Assembly (NCBI GenBank): GCA_021772135.1
Contig: JADYXQ010000001.1
Coordinates: 1 to 64,000, forward strand
Source of the DNA: Candidatus Obscuribacter sp.
Lineage (GTDB): Bacteria; Cyanobacteriota; Vampirovibrionia; Obscuribacterales; Obscuribacteraceae
Length of the DNA stretch: 64,000 nt
Direction: 5' to 3'
The notes below the pieces were generated by a model. It was not told the DNA's origin. It did not search any database and worked only from the letters and a program-made list of their open reading frames with translations. Below, piece by piece: positions 1 through 9,200 of this stretch (the stretch's first letter is position 1; each line of letters opens with the position of its first letter). The position numbers and the translations under genes were made by a program.

Positions 1-1
1 A

Positions 2-2326
2 GTCAAGGCCAAACCGGCACCGGCACCAGCACCAGCTGCTGTCGTAAAAGAAGTAGAGAAGAAAGCTGAGGTCAAAGAAGAAAAAGCTCTGCTTTTCGAA
101 CCAGACACAGCACTCATCAGTGTGCTCAAAGATCTTAATCGCACACTTAAAGAGCCGGAAGAACAAAATAAAATTGAAGACGTCAATCAACGCATGATTG
201 TCTCACTGGCTTCAGACGTGCTCAACAAAGCACTGAGTGAGCCAAGTTTGGCCTTCAATCGTATCTTAGCCAAAGAACAAGAAAACAAAGCCCGCACCCG
301 AATGGCAGCCGAGGCATGGTCATCCGGTGACGTGGCAGTCAATGATAAATTCCACGGCTCCATTGCTACTGTCTGGGCCAAACGAATAGACGGTCTAGTG
401 ACAGTCACCATCGCCGGTGATTGTCATGATCGCAGAGCTAAAGACGGCAGTGATATCGGTGAGTTTCTGGTTGTGGTTACAGCCAAGTCTCCTGTTGAAA
501 CCGGCTTTGATATTCAGAGCCAGGCAAACGTCAATTTCTGGATGGGCAAACTGAGCAACATCCTCGTAGAAGCGGACTGCATCGCCAAACAAGCTGAAGG
601 CGAAAAAGTGGAAGGCGAAGAAAAATCAGATCGCGAGCGCAAAGTCGATTTAGACAAAAAGAGCGACGGAGACCTGCAAAAAAAAAAGTCACTAGCAGCG
701 CTGCCACCGCTGCTGACCAATAGGTATCGTAGCTACTACGAAATGATTGTCCTCAAAGACAATCGCCGCCGCTTAATCGCTCAGCAATTAGCCGAAATAG
801 ATTTTGTAGCCAAACCAGCCGCTGCCGACAAGAAATCCGATGAAGAGACAAAAGCTGACGACATTGTCGCTGGCGATAGTAGCGACAAAGCTGGCTCCGC
901 CAAAATCGGCGACGAGAAAAAGCCTGCCACCACCAAGCTTGAGAAGGTCGAGAAAATCGATAAGATCGATAAGATCGATAAAGTTGCTGTAGTCGATAAA
1001 AAAAGCGACGACAAAACTGAAAAAGTCCAAGTCGCTAGCGAAAAAACTGTCGTAGAAAAAACTAGCATCGAAAGAACTAGTATCGAAAAAGCTAGTGCAG
1101 AAAAAACTGCAGCAGAACAGACAGCCACTGAAAAATCTGACAGTAGCGCAAAAAATAAAGTTGTAGCCGTGGTGGAGAAAGAGCCGGTAGTAGGTGGTGA
1201 CGACGCTGTCAACAATGTGGACGACGAAGCCAATGTAATCGTGCACACAAAACCATCCGCAAGCTCTCGACCAGCAGTGACCACCGCCACTAAACCACCT
1301 CTCACCAGTACCACTAGTGCTGTGACTGATGGCACTCTCAGTGGTTCCAGTGCACCTAATATAGCCATGGTGACTACCAGTGTAAGTCCCACTGCGAGAG
1401 GCAGTCAGCCTGTCGTCAGCACTAACACTAATAACACCATCACTAATTTTGACAGCAGAACCCAGGCCAGCACCAGACCCCACGGCAAGCAAGGAAACGA
1501 GACGGCCTACGCTGGTGCCGCAGCTTCCATGGAACGGGTGACCGGGCTCGATTTACCGGCTCTCAAACAACCTAAAAACTTCACTATGCTTTTACCAGAT
1601 AGAGCACTGGCCGGCCAACCGCTCACTGTAGCCTTCGTAGACGATCAGTCAAATCCAGAAAGCAATGTGGAACTTAGCTTCAACGGCGTTACCCTTTCGA
1701 CTGATCAAAATGGTCAAGCGCAATACATGGTTCCTGAAGACGAAACACCGGGCCGTTCACTCAATGTTGCATTGCTCTCGCGACCGTATGAAATGCCATC
1801 AGTTGTAGAAGTACTGCAGCCGCTCAATACACCGGAAAGCGCGCAAGCACCTAAAGTCGATAAGGCCAGCCACCTTGTGAGCCGCCGCAGCCATCTTGTC
1901 ATTGACGGCCACAATTTCGATGGCGTGGCCCAAAACAATCGCGTCATTATCGACGGCATGACCGAGGCAACCATCGCCGCGGCATCTCCCGTGCAATTAA
2001 AAGTGAATCTGCCAAAGGCGTTAAGACCAGGCCCTCACTCGCTTTGCGTCAGTACCGAAGGTATGCGCAGCAACCCCATCGGCTTCGAACTGGCGCAACT
2101 GGAAGTAGCATGCGACCCGAACTCGAATCGCGTTATTGTAAGAGTCGTTGGCACCACCAGTAAGGTCAATGTCAAACTGGTTAACTTGAGCCCAGAACTG
2201 ATTAAGCTGACTAAAGGCGACGATACAAAATTAGTGAGCAGCGGTGGACCCGACAATACTGCCAGCGTTGCTGTGCAGCGCATCAAAAAGGGCAACACTC
2301 GCGTCGAAGCCTGGATTGAACTTTGA
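2..2326 (+). CDS. Hypothetical protein, Lys/Glu/Asp-rich with C-terminal beta-domains (5' partial)
   Basis: The frame is open from base 2, before the first possible GTG start at 122, so the gene begins upstream of the window. The visible part opens with an Ala/Pro/Lys-rich stretch, then a mixed alpha/beta region up to about base 770, then roughly 200 residues of low-complexity Lys/Glu/Asp/Ser/Thr repeats (KIDKIDKID, EKTSIERTSIEK) that look disordered. The last 250 residues are compact: a segment with VELSFNGVTLSTDQNGQAQY resembles an Ig-like/big-domain fold, and one with SHLVIDGHNFDG resembles an IPT/TIG domain. I do not recognise the family; a surface or envelope scaffold is a guess from the composition. 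A run of ten A at 678-687 lies in the Lys codons. Its TGA overlaps the TTG start of hemL. Confidence 0.75.
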   Translation, partial: VKAKPAPAPAPAAVVKEVEKKAEVKEEKALLFEPDTALISVLKDLNRTLKEPEEQNKIEDVNQRMIVSLASDVLNKALSEPSLAFNRILAKEQENKARTRMAAEAWSSGDVAVNDKFHGSIATVWAKRIDGLVTVTIAGDCHDRRAKDGSDIGEFLVVVTAKSPVETGFDIQSQANVNFWMGKLSNILVEADCIAKQAEGEKVEGEEKSDRERKVDLDKKSDGDLQKKKSLAALPPLLTNRYRSYYEMIVLKDNRRRLIAQQLAEIDFVAKPAAADKKSDEETKADDIVAGDSSDKAGSAKIGDEKKPATTKLEKVEKIDKIDKIDKVAVVDKKSDDKTEKVQVASEKTVVEKTSIERTSIEKASAEKTAAEQTATEKSDSSAKNKVVAVVEKEPVVGGDDAVNNVDDEANVIVHTKPSASSRPAVTTATKPPLTSTTSAVTDGTLSGSSAPNIAMVTTSVSPTARGSQPVVSTNTNNTITNFDSRTQASTRPHGKQGNETAYAGAAASMERVTGLDLPALKQPKNFTMLLPDRALAGQPLTVAFVDDQSNPESNVELSFNGVTLSTDQNGQAQYMVPEDETPGRSLNVALLSRPYEMPSVVEVLQPLNTPESAQAPKVDKASHLVSRRSHLVIDGHNFDGVAQNNRVIIDGMTEATIAAASPVQLKVNLPKALRPGPHSLCVSTEGMRSNPIGFELAQLEVACDPNSNRVIVRVVGTTSKVNVKLVNLSPELIKLTKGDDTKLVSSGGPDNTASVAVQRIKKGNTRVEAWIEL
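953..979 (+). repeat. 9-nt tandem repeat inside coding sequence
   Basis: Three copies of a 9-nt unit (aaRatcgat) encode a K-I-D tripeptide repeat within the charged linker of the first gene. Similar but decayed units (actagtatcgaa-like) continue to about 1110. This is typical replication-slippage expansion in a disordered region. Confidence 0.7.
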
Positions 2327-3606
2327 ACCTTGTCAGCACTCGTTACGCCCAATCAATTGCCCACGCCAGGCGCATCGCCGAAGTAATACCCGGCGGCGTG
2401 GATAGCCCGTTCCGAGCCTTCCACGAAGTGGGGGGCGACACTGTTTTTTTTGATAGAGCCAAAGGCTCGAAGCTTTATGACTTGGACGGCAATTGCTATA
2501 TCGATTATTTAGGCGCATGGGGCCCGGCCATTCTTGGTCATTGCCCCGAAGCTGTAGTAACTAAATGCCAGGAGACTTTAGCAAAAGGCCCTGTTTTTGG
2601 TGCCCCTCACGTTTATGAAATGCAAATGGCCGAGCTGGTAATTGCCGCGGTGCCATCTGTAGAAAAGATTCGTTTCGTCAATTCAGGCACTGAAGCTGTG
2701 ATGAGCGCCATTCGCCTGGCCAGGGGTTTTACCGGTAAAGAAACAATCATCATGTTCGAAGGTTGTTATCACGGTCACAGCGATGCCACATTAGCCAGCG
2801 ACGGCCACCAGTCTTCTAGTGGTATTCCTGGTGGTGCGCGGGCGGCCACGAGTTTGGCGAGATTCAATAATTTGAATTCGGTAGAAAGTCTTTTTCAAAC
2901 GCAGAAAGATCAAATCGCCGCCATCATAGTCGAGCCGGTGGCAGGCTCAATGGGCGTTATTGCCCCTGATCCGAATTTTCTCTCCGGTTTGCGCAGCCTC
3001 TGCAATGAGTATGGCGCCGTATTTATCATGGACGAAGTCTTGACTGGTTTTCGCGTGGCATTTGGCGGTGCTCAAAATCTCTACAAAGTTGATGCCGACA
3101 TTACTTGCTTCGGCAAGGCACTGGGAGGCGGCATGGCCATCGGAGCTTACGGCGGCCGCAAACACATTATGGACAAACTGCAACCGGAAGGTGATGTTTA
3201 TCAGGCCGGCACATTTTCTGGCAACCCACTCACCATGGCGGGTGGCATCGCCACCCTTAAGCTTTTAGCCGATAACCGGGTCTATGAGACACTAGAGGCC
3301 CGTACAGCTCAGCTCTTTGCCGGCCTGCGCCGGATAGTTGAAGCACACCAGTATCCAGTTCAACTGCCCCGCGTCGGTTCGATGTTTTCTCTAGTCTTCG
3401 CACCAGAGCCCGTGCAGAATTTTCAAGATTCGCTGACCATTGACGCGCAAACTTTCGCCAAATTTTTCCATTATTTGCTAGACAACGGTATTTATCTACC
3501 ACCTTCATCGGTAGACGCAGCCTGCCTCTCGACAGAACACAGCGAAGCAGAAATCGATGCCACCATTGACATAATGACTGACGCTTTTAAGCACTGCTTT
3601 AATTAG
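2323..3606 (+). CDS. hemL: Glutamate-1-semialdehyde 2,1-aminomutase
   Basis: A PLP enzyme that converts glutamate-1-semialdehyde to 5-aminolevulinate, the last step of the C5 route to tetrapyrroles (heme, cobalamin). Length (427 residues) is normal for the family. The N-terminus IPGGVDSPFRAF, the SGTEAVMSAIRLAR segment, the CYHGHSD motif and the Schiff-base Lys265 in CFGKALGGGM are all visible. The start is TTG: it overlaps the stop of the preceding gene (TTGA), has GGA about eight bases upstream, and gives the N-terminus expected for the family, so translational coupling is likely. The product would supply precursor for the cobalamin that MetH and methylmalonyl-CoA mutase in this window need. 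The 3' end overlaps the convergent TPR gene by 3-4 bases. Confidence 0.96.
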   Translation: MNLVSTRYAQSIAHARRIAEVIPGGVDSPFRAFHEVGGDTVFFDRAKGSKLYDLDGNCYIDYLGAWGPAILGHCPEAVVTKCQETLAKGPVFGAPHVYEMQMAELVIAAVPSVEKIRFVNSGTEAVMSAIRLARGFTGKETIIMFEGCYHGHSDATLASDGHQSSSGIPGGARAATSLARFNNLNSVESLFQTQKDQIAAIIVEPVAGSMGVIAPDPNFLSGLRSLCNEYGAVFIMDEVLTGFRVAFGGAQNLYKVDADITCFGKALGGGMAIGAYGGRKHIMDKLQPEGDVYQAGTFSGNPLTMAGGIATLKLLADNRVYETLEARTAQLFAGLRRIVEAHQYPVQLPRVGSMFSLVFAPEPVQNFQDSLTIDAQTFAKFFHYLLDNGIYLPPSSVDAACLSTEHSEAEIDATIDIMTDAFKHCFN

Positions 3607-4613
3607 CCGCCGCCAATATCAAGCAATTCCGGATCTTTGGCCGCCAACCATTGCTTGCGAATTCTTAAAGCCTCGGCTCGCAGCGGTGTAATTGCCGCCC
3701 GTTCTTCAGCAGTTTTTTCCGGCCCTTGCCTGAGCACGTCGGCAATGGCAAGATTGACTCTAGCTCTTGCCAGTTGCTCTTCTGCTTGCTCCGAATGGCT
3801 CAAGTTTGTTTGTGCTTTAGAGGCAGCGCATTCTGCTTCTTTAAATTCGCCACTCATCAAATAAGCTTTACTCAGCTCGGCTAAAACGCTGGCTTTATAG
3901 CGATCCGGCGGTGTTTCTTCGCCACGTAAATCTAAAGACAGGTGCAAAAGAGTAATGGCGTCATCAGCCTGGCCGGTGATATTGAGAGTACGGGCCAGCT
4001 CATAATATGAACTGGCCAGAGCGCGGTTAACAACCTCTTGTTGTCCGGCGCCAGCCGCAGCAGACAATTCATTTTTCCTTTGCTCTAGCAGTTCGCAACC
4101 TTTCTTGCCGGCTTTCAGAGCTTCAGAATATTTTCCCTGGTCTCGCAAAACCGATCCCAGCAGTTCATAAATCAAGCCTTCCGCTTCTACTCTCTGGTAC
4201 TTAGTCTTCTTGCTGAGATTTTGATCTGAATTATATAGATCGATAGCCTGGCGCACCGTCGCTTCAGCTTCGGCAAAACGCGCCTGGCCCCGCAAAACTT
4301 CGGCGAAAAGGGCCAGCTGGAAAGCCGTTTCGGGTGATCCCGGTGAGAACACTTCATGCAGGTTCAGAGAAAAATGCGCAATTTTCTCTGCCATTAAAAG
4401 CCTGCGATTTAAACCATATATAGTGACGAAAACAGGCAAGGCCGGATAAACAAAAAAAGCAATGGCCCCGCCCATAATCAATATTAAGAGGGGCGCCAGC
4501 CACTTGAGCGGCAAGGGACAGAGAAACCAGACTGCGGTGGCCAATAACAGCCAAAGCAGGACGTAGCCGCCGAGGAAAACAATGGTTTCACGGGCAAGAT
4601 TCTTAGTTTGCAT
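3603..4613 (-). CDS. Membrane-anchored TPR-repeat protein
   Basis: 336 residues. Two hydrophobic segments near the N-terminus (about residues 10-30 and 35-58, the second containing LLILIMGGAIAFFVYPAL) predict a membrane anchor. The rest is helical, with TPR-like pairs such as LAEVLRGQARFAEAEATVRQAI and LSKAYLMSGEFKEAECAASK, a kinesin-light-chain-like arrangement. It probably acts as a protein-protein scaffold at the membrane; the partner is unknown. It is the last gene of a minus-strand run with the GT2 (6-base gap) and DegT genes, which suggests a link to glycan assembly. Codons near residue 78 overlap one copy of the 26-bp palindrome described at 4365. Confidence 0.85.
   Translation of the reverse strand: MQTKNLARETIVFLGGYVLLWLLLATAVWFLCPLPLKWLAPLLILIMGGAIAFFVYPALPVFVTIYGLNRRLLMAEKIAHFSLNLHEVFSPGSPETAFQLALFAEVLRGQARFAEAEATVRQAIDLYNSDQNLSKKTKYQRVEAEGLIYELLGSVLRDQGKYSEALKAGKKGCELLEQRKNELSAAAGAGQQEVVNRALASSYYELARTLNITGQADDAITLLHLSLDLRGEETPPDRYKASVLAELSKAYLMSGEFKEAECAASKAQTNLSHSEQAEEQLARARVNLAIADVLRQGPEKTAEERAAITPLRAEALRIRKQWLAAKDPELLDIGGG
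4365..4390. repeat. 26-bp palindromic repeat, copy 1 (inside a gene)
   Basis: Imperfect palindrome beginning CAGAGAAAAA, centre TGCGCA, ending TTTTCTCTG, with one mismatched pair. By my alignment 23 of 26 positions equal the copy at 40882-40907. It lies inside the TPR coding sequence, where it encodes roughly AEKIAHFSL on the minus strand. See the copies at 40882, 42932 and 51661. Confidence 0.6.
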
Positions 4614-4619
4614 GCGATT

Positions 4620-5354
4620 TTAGAAGGTAGAACGCATTTTGACGAGATCCGAGAATGTCTCCCAAATCACTGAGAATTTTCCGCCGGAAGCACCTTGAGT
4701 GGTGCGGGGCAAATGCTCAATGGGAATTTCAATCACCTTGAAGCCGGCTCTTTCTGCACGAATACAAAGTTCAGCATCGACAAAGGGTGATTTCGAAAGC
4801 AATTCAACTTTGTCGAGAATCGCTCTTCTGAACAATTTGATTGAGTTGACGTCTTTATGCTTGTGGCCATAGAAGGTGCGAAGCATCAAGTTATAAACCT
4901 TAGACTGCATTTTTCGACGAGGTGGATCGTTGCGGTTAACCCGCAAGCCGATGACAAAATCATGATCTTTTAGCCCTTTCGCCATTTGCAAAAGTTCTTT
5001 AGGAGCATATTGATAATCGCCAGGCAGCGAGAACACCAGATCCTTGGTGCCGCAAGTGTAGAGCTCACGAATGGTGAAACCAAAACCTTTGTTGACTTCA
5101 TGATTGATCAGTCTGACATTTGGATTGACACTACTACGCTCTTGAATCACAGCTAGAGTGCCATCTTTACTGCCGTCATTGACCACCACGATTTCGTAAT
5201 CGCTGCAAATCTCTGCGAGTAATTTATCAGAATCATCTATCAACCTGCCGATGGTTTCTTCATCGTTATAGGCAGGAATGATCAGAGTGACCGGGTCCAA
5301 TTTGATTTTGGCATCGGCGGAATTTTGGCGCTGTCTGGATTGAGTGTTATTCAT
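4620..5354 (-). CDS. Family 2 glycosyltransferase (dolichyl-phosphate-sugar synthase-like)
   Basis: 244 residues with the GT-A fold signature VTLIIPAYNDEETIGRLI, then YEIVVVNDGSKDGT, then LPGDYQY where the family usually has a DxD-type DADxQ. The downstream NRNDPPRRKMQSKVYN and KDVNSIKLFRR segments resemble DPM1-like enzymes that charge a polyprenyl phosphate with a sugar. There is no C-terminal membrane domain, so it is probably a cytosolic or peripheral enzyme. ATG start with GGA seven bases upstream. It lies 32 bases after the DegT aminotransferase and 6 bases before the membrane TPR gene, which supports one operon for a surface glycan. The sugar donor cannot be deduced. Confidence 0.9.
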   Translation of the reverse strand: MNNTQSRQRQNSADAKIKLDPVTLIIPAYNDEETIGRLIDDSDKLLAEICSDYEIVVVNDGSKDGTLAVIQERSSVNPNVRLINHEVNKGFGFTIRELYTCGTKDLVFSLPGDYQYAPKELLQMAKGLKDHDFVIGLRVNRNDPPRRKMQSKVYNLMLRTFYGHKHKDVNSIKLFRRAILDKVELLSKSPFVDAELCIRAERAGFKVIEIPIEHLPRTTQGASGGKFSVIWETFSDLVKMRSTF

Positions 5355-5386
5355 TGTTAGTCCAATTGGTGGTTCTAATGACTGTA

Positions 5387-6550
5387 TTAGACAGTTTGAC
5401 CGTCAGCAAAAACAGAAGTGGCGGTTTGCACGTGACCTTCGGTGACACCACGCTCTGCATAGAAAGCCTTGATGCCGTCAATAACTTGGTCAACTTGTTC
5501 GCTGGTCATTTCGGGGAACATCGGCAAACTCAAAATGCGATTGACGATATGTTCGGTGGTGGGCAGACTGCCTTCGCCGTAGCCAAGGAATTGATAAGCC
5601 TGCTGGCGGTGAGCGGGAATAGGATAGTGAATCAAGCACTGCACGCCGCGTTCCAGCAAGTAAGCCTGCAACTCGTCGCGATCAGGAGTTTGAATTACAT
5701 ATAAATGATAGACATGCTTGAAGCCGGACACTTCCACTGGTGTCACCACCAGATCTTTCAAGCCTTCGGTGTAGCGAGCTGCAATCTGGCGGCGCTGCTC
5801 ATTCCACTGATGCACATAAGGAAGTTGAGCTGAAAGAATAGCGCATTGAATTTCGTCAAGGCGGCTGTTAATGCCGAGAGTGTCATGATAATAGCGCTTC
5901 GACTGACCGTAGTTGCGCAACATTTTGAGCTTCTTGAATTTCTCTTCTGAATTGGTAGAAACTGCTCCACCATCACCAAAAGCACCCAGATTTTTGCTGG
6001 GATAGAAGCTGAAAGCACCGTAATCGCCGATACTTCCGGCCACAGCACCACGATAGGTGGCGCCCGTTGCTTGAGCTACATCTTCCATAACTTTGATTTT
6101 GTGTTTGGCAGCGATTTTCATGATCGCTTCCATTTCAGCCATGTGGCCATAAATATGTACAGGCACAATCATCTTTGTCCGAGCAGTGATTTTTGACTCA
6201 AGCTCGGTTTCGCGCATCACATAGGTAGAGGCTTTGATGTCGACGAATACCGGAGTGGCACCGGTCATAGAAATTGCGGAAATGGTGGGTACGGCTGTGT
6301 GAGCCACAACCAGCACTTCATCGCCAGGTCCGATATCTTCAGCGGCGAGAGCAAGATAGATGGCTTCAGTTCCGGAGGCACAGCCAACTACATATTTGGC
6401 ACCAACGAACTGGGCAAACTCGGCTTCGAACTTGTCTAATTCCGGTCCAAGAATGTAATAGCCGCTGGCCAAAACACGGGCAACAGCCTCGTCGATTTGC
6501 GCCTTATAGGCTTGATAGTGCACTTGCATGTTGCCGAATGGAACGTTCAA
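5387..6550 (-). CDS. DegT/DnrJ/EryC1/StrS sugar aminotransferase
   Basis: PLP-dependent aminotransferase of nucleotide-activated keto sugars. Visible are ASGYYILGPELDKFE, CASGTEAIYLAL, the EDVAQATGATY segment and the PLP lysine in FYPSKNLGAFGDGG. I choose the TTG at 6550 (protein begins LNVPFGNMQVHYQAYK, which suits the family) because GAGG stands eight bases upstream. An in-frame ATG at 6649 would add 33 unconserved residues. It heads the minus-strand operon DegT-GT2-TPR and is divergent from the epimerase at 6853, so the two sides may supply one amino-sugar pathway. The sugar product is not identifiable from sequence alone. Confidence 0.9.
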   Translation of the reverse strand: MNVPFGNMQVHYQAYKAQIDEAVARVLASGYYILGPELDKFEAEFAQFVGAKYVVGCASGTEAIYLALAAEDIGPGDEVLVVAHTAVPTISAISMTGATPVFVDIKASTYVMRETELESKITARTKMIVPVHIYGHMAEMEAIMKIAAKHKIKVMEDVAQATGATYRGAVAGSIGDYGAFSFYPSKNLGAFGDGGAVSTNSEEKFKKLKMLRNYGQSKRYYHDTLGINSRLDEIQCAILSAQLPYVHQWNEQRRQIAARYTEGLKDLVVTPVEVSGFKHVYHLYVIQTPDRDELQAYLLERGVQCLIHYPIPAHRQQAYQFLGYGEGSLPTTEHIVNRILSLPMFPEMTSEQVDQVIDGIKAFYAERGVTEGHVQTATSVFADGQTV

Positions 6551-6852
6551 CGTATTTGCCTCGCTAAAACCGCAGCACCTGAATCTAGTCTCGCCAATTC
6601 TAGTAGAAAAGAGCATGATTCGAATTAACCCTGCTTTAGTTGACAACATCCCAGACCCGAAACTGACGCTTACAACGAGTCCCCGCCTGCTATCACAATT
6701 CTAAAGAGAGGCGGTTGGCCAACACTTAAGGCTGTAACACCGTGTTAGAATCGAGCGGAAGTGAGACATGATCAAGTATTTAGTGAATTTCATAGAACTT
6801 GTTCATAGTTTCAGAGTAAATGTACTTTGGCATTCTGAGCGGAATTTAAGAT
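6551..6852. other. Divergent intergenic region, no gene seen
   Basis: About 300 bases between two divergent sugar genes. It should hold both promoters. A minus-strand TTGTCA followed after 17 bases by TCGAAT, and a plus-strand TAGAAT at 6746-6751, are the best box-like matches, but both are weak. I see no RNA gene or conserved structure. Confidence 0.4.
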
Positions 6853-7920
6853 ATGAGCCAGGCAGTGGAAACAGCTTTCAAAGGCAAAACAGCATTAATT
6901 ACAGGCGGCATGGGCTTCATTGGTTCGAACCTGGCCATTCGTCTGGCAAATCTCGGCGCCAAAGTAACAGTTCTGGATTCAATGATTCCAGATTACGGCG
7001 GCAACGAGTTCAATCTTGCCCCCGTTAAAGATCGAGTGCGCATCAACTATTGCGATATTCGCGATGAGTCAGCCCTCGACTATTTAGTGCGCGGCCAGGA
7101 TTATGTCTTCCATCTGGCCGGACAGGTCTGTCATTTGATGAGCCTTTCCAATCCTTTTCCAGATATTCAAATCAATATCACCGGTACCGCCGTATTAATG
7201 GAAGCACTGCGCAAATATAATCCCAATGCCATTTGCGTATATACGGGGACGCGGGGCCAATACGGTTCTTCAGTCTCACTACCTGTAAATGAAGAAGCGC
7301 CGACCAATCCTAAAGGCATTTACGAGATCTCCAATCTCACTGCCGAAAAAATCATCAAAGTCTATAACGACGTACACGGCATTCGCTCCGTACTGCTCAG
7401 ACTGAGCAACATATACGGACCACGCTCACAAATGAAACACTCGCGCTTCGGCGTCTGCAACTGGTTTGTGCGACTGGCCATGGATAACGATGCCATTCAA
7501 GTTTATGGCGACGGCAGCATCTTGCGCGATTTTTGCTATGTAGACGACACTGTTGAAGCAATCATCAAATCAGCTGTTACCCCTAAAGCTTATGGCGAAA
7601 TCTTCAACGTTGGCTCAGACATACCAGTGAGTTTCCTCGAGCTGGTCAAGACAATTGTCGATGTGGCAAAAATGGGCAGCTGGGAATATGCTGAATTTTC
7701 CGCTGAGCGTAAGGCGCAAGAACCGGGCGACTTCTACTCTGACATTACCAAAATGAAAGAGATCGTGGGCTGGCATCCAACCACTACTCTTGAGCAAGGT
7801 CTGGAAAAAACCTGCGATTACTATCGCAAGAATCGCGAATATTACTGGTCAAAGGCTCCCGCCGAAAGATCCCTAAAAGATATACCTTCTGCTAAAGAAG
7901 TCACAGCAACTAAGGTATGA
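6853..7920 (+). CDS. NAD-dependent epimerase/dehydratase (extended SDR) with altered catalytic motif
   Basis: 355 residues. The Rossmann motif [11 protein letters not shown] (about residues 18-28) and DxxD-type NAD contacts (YCDIRDES) place it with nucleotide-sugar SDRs; TGTRGQYG fits the 4,6-dehydratase/epimerase clan. The usual YxxxK pair reads Y157-E-I-S-N161, so the catalytic lysine is replaced by Asn (codon 7333-7335). Related enzymes with GINK-like versions lose the Tyr but keep the Lys, so this variant is unusual. The remaining C-terminal part ([17 protein letters not shown]) is normal. It is followed seven bases later by a RidA gene and is divergent from the DegT operon. It may be a low-activity or repurposed enzyme; the substrate is unknown. 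Confidence 0.9.
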   Translation: MSQAVETAFKGKTALITGGMGFIGSNLAIRLANLGAKVTVLDSMIPDYGGNEFNLAPVKDRVRINYCDIRDESALDYLVRGQDYVFHLAGQVCHLMSLSNPFPDIQINITGTAVLMEALRKYNPNAICVYTGTRGQYGSSVSLPVNEEAPTNPKGIYEISNLTAEKIIKVYNDVHGIRSVLLRLSNIYGPRSQMKHSRFGVCNWFVRLAMDNDAIQVYGDGSILRDFCYVDDTVEAIIKSAVTPKAYGEIFNVGSDIPVSFLELVKTIVDVAKMGSWEYAEFSAERKAQEPGDFYSDITKMKEIVGWHPTTTLEQGLEKTCDYYRKNREYYWSKAPAERSLKDIPSAKEVTATKV

Positions 7921-7927
7921 ACGCAAT

Positions 7928-8320
7928 ATGAATGAAGGCGCTCGCACTAATGTCGCCAGCGGTACACCGTGGGAGCCAATTGTCGGCTACTCGCGCGCTG
8001 TCAAAGTGGGTAACTTTATCGCCGTGTCAGGCACAACCGCCACTGGCGAGGACGGAAAGATTGTGGGACCGGGCGACGTTTACGCTCAGACCATTCAAGC
8101 AATTAAAAATATCGAAAGTGCTCTTAAGCAGGCCAAAGCCGACTTGAAGCATGTGGTGCGCACTCGCATCTTTGTCACCGACATCAAAAACTGGGAGCTG
8201 GTGGGCAAAGCCCATGGTGAATTTTTCTCAGAAATTCGCCCGGCCACCAGCATGGTGGAAGTCTCTCGCCTGATCTCACCGGACATGCTTGTAGAAATTG
8301 AAGCCGACGCTGTTATCTAA
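7928..8320 (+). CDS. RidA/YjgF/YER057c family enamine/imine deaminase
   Basis: 130 residues, the usual size for the family. The core [31 protein letters not shown] and the C-terminal [12 protein letters not shown] segment carry the conserved Arg that holds the substrate carboxylate. RidA proteins hydrolyse reactive 2-aminoacrylate-type enamines released by PLP enzymes. It starts seven bases after the epimerase stop, so it is very likely in the same transcript. Several PLP enzymes lie within the window (DegT, CGL, CBS), which fits a protective role, but the closest partner would be the sugar pathway. Confidence 0.92.
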   Translation: MNEGARTNVASGTPWEPIVGYSRAVKVGNFIAVSGTTATGEDGKIVGPGDVYAQTIQAIKNIESALKQAKADLKHVVRTRIFVTDIKNWELVGKAHGEFFSEIRPATSMVEVSRLISPDMLVEIEADAVI

Positions 8321-8330
8321 CTGGCGCTGG

Positions 8331-8777
8331 CTAGTGGCGATAAGCGTCAACCCAGTTCAATTTGAGCCCATGAGCCTCGACATTCAAAGGCAACAGTTCC
8401 ACAGTAAAAGTGCGGCGTTTCGGCCCTGACCCGGGCTCAAGCAAGTCAATTTTGGTGCCACCGCTGGCGGTGAAGCCTTCGAGCGAGTTGAAATCAAAGA
8501 AGCGCACTTGGGCCGTATCGGGCCACTGCGCTTCTTTGAGTTTGATTACAGCTTCGCCAATACCGTTTTTATGACGTACCTCTATATAGAGTCTTTTCTT
8601 TCTGGCCACTGCGCTGACCTCATCTCCACCTCTCAGCCCGGTGGTAGATACTGTATATGTGGTCGCAGTCTCCTCTCCCGCCGCATGCACCGGGGCCATG
8701 GCGGCGGCCAACAAACAAAAGAGTGCAGCAATCGCACTAGCAAAAATGGAGCGGCGAGGGAGAGCGGTTAATTTCAA
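8331..8777 (-). CDS. Secreted hypothetical protein
   Basis: 148 residues with a clear Sec signal peptide: basic start MKLTALPRR, hydrophobic IFASAIAALFCLLAAAM, and a probable cut after PVHAAG. The mature part (about 115 residues) is beta-rich with alternating charged strands (RLYIEVRHKNGIGEAVIKLK). I do not recognise a family. It converges on the RidA gene with ten bases between the stops, so it is a separate transcript. Probably exported or periplasmic. Confidence 0.75.
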   Translation of the reverse strand: MKLTALPRRSIFASAIAALFCLLAAAMAPVHAAGEETATTYTVSTTGLRGGDEVSAVARKKRLYIEVRHKNGIGEAVIKLKEAQWPDTAQVRFFDFNSLEGFTASGGTKIDLLEPGSGPKRRTFTVELLPLNVEAHGLKLNWVDAYRH

Positions 8778-8830
8778 TCTAAATGCCTTTTGCTGGTGAA
8801 CTACTAACTACTAGGATCCTGACCGATTTT

Positions 8831-8858
8831 TTGAGATACTGAGTTTTTCGAATACATA
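8831..8858 (+). promoter_or_regulatory. Candidate sigma70 promoter of the RRM gene
   Basis: TTGAGA at 8831 and TACATA at 8853 with a 16-base spacer. The predicted transcript start would lie only a few bases before the ATG at 8867, and no good Shine-Dalgarno is present. Pattern match only. Confidence 0.35.
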
Positions 8859-8866
8859 GAGATCAG

Positions 8867-9127
8867 ATGAACAATAAGTTATTCGTTGGCAATCTTTCCT
8901 TCAAAATTGAAGAAGCCGAGCTGCAGGAAGTTTTTTCTCAGACCGGTTCGGTTTTGTCCGTGTCGATTCCTACAGACAAATATACCGGTAAAAAACGGGG
9001 ATTCGGTTTTGTCGAAATGGGTTCGGAAGAAGATGCCGAGCAAGCAATCAAAGCGCTAAACGGCCGTGCACTGGCTGGTCGCGAGATGTCTGTCAATCTG
9101 GCCCGGCCTAAAACTCGTCAGCCTTAA
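8867..9127 (+). CDS. Small RNA-binding protein with one RRM
   Basis: 86 residues made almost entirely of one RNA recognition motif: RNP2 is LFVGNLSF (residues 5-12) and RNP1 is KRGFGFVEM (about 43-51). This is the layout of the cyanobacterial Rbp proteins, which are cold- or stress-induced and can anchor mRNAs, but it lacks their Gly-rich tail and ends NLARPKTRQP. Cytoplasmic and monocistronic, with an own candidate promoter at 8831. The family assignment is firm; a cold-shock role is inferred from relatives. Confidence 0.93.
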   Translation: MNNKLFVGNLSFKIEEAELQEVFSQTGSVLSVSIPTDKYTGKKRGFGFVEMGSEEDAEQAIKALNGRALAGREMSVNLARPKTRQP

Positions 9128-9200
9128 AAAATGAGTCTTTAATAACGATAAGCTATGGCCGATGATGGGCGTGTGGCCCTTCGGAAAGAGCGGCTCTTGC

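Noticed and set aside
781-1492. Long open frames on the minus strand opposite the first gene
   Set aside because: They mirror the repetitive Lys/Glu/Ser codons of the plus-strand gene, are low-complexity, and have no start signals or family features.
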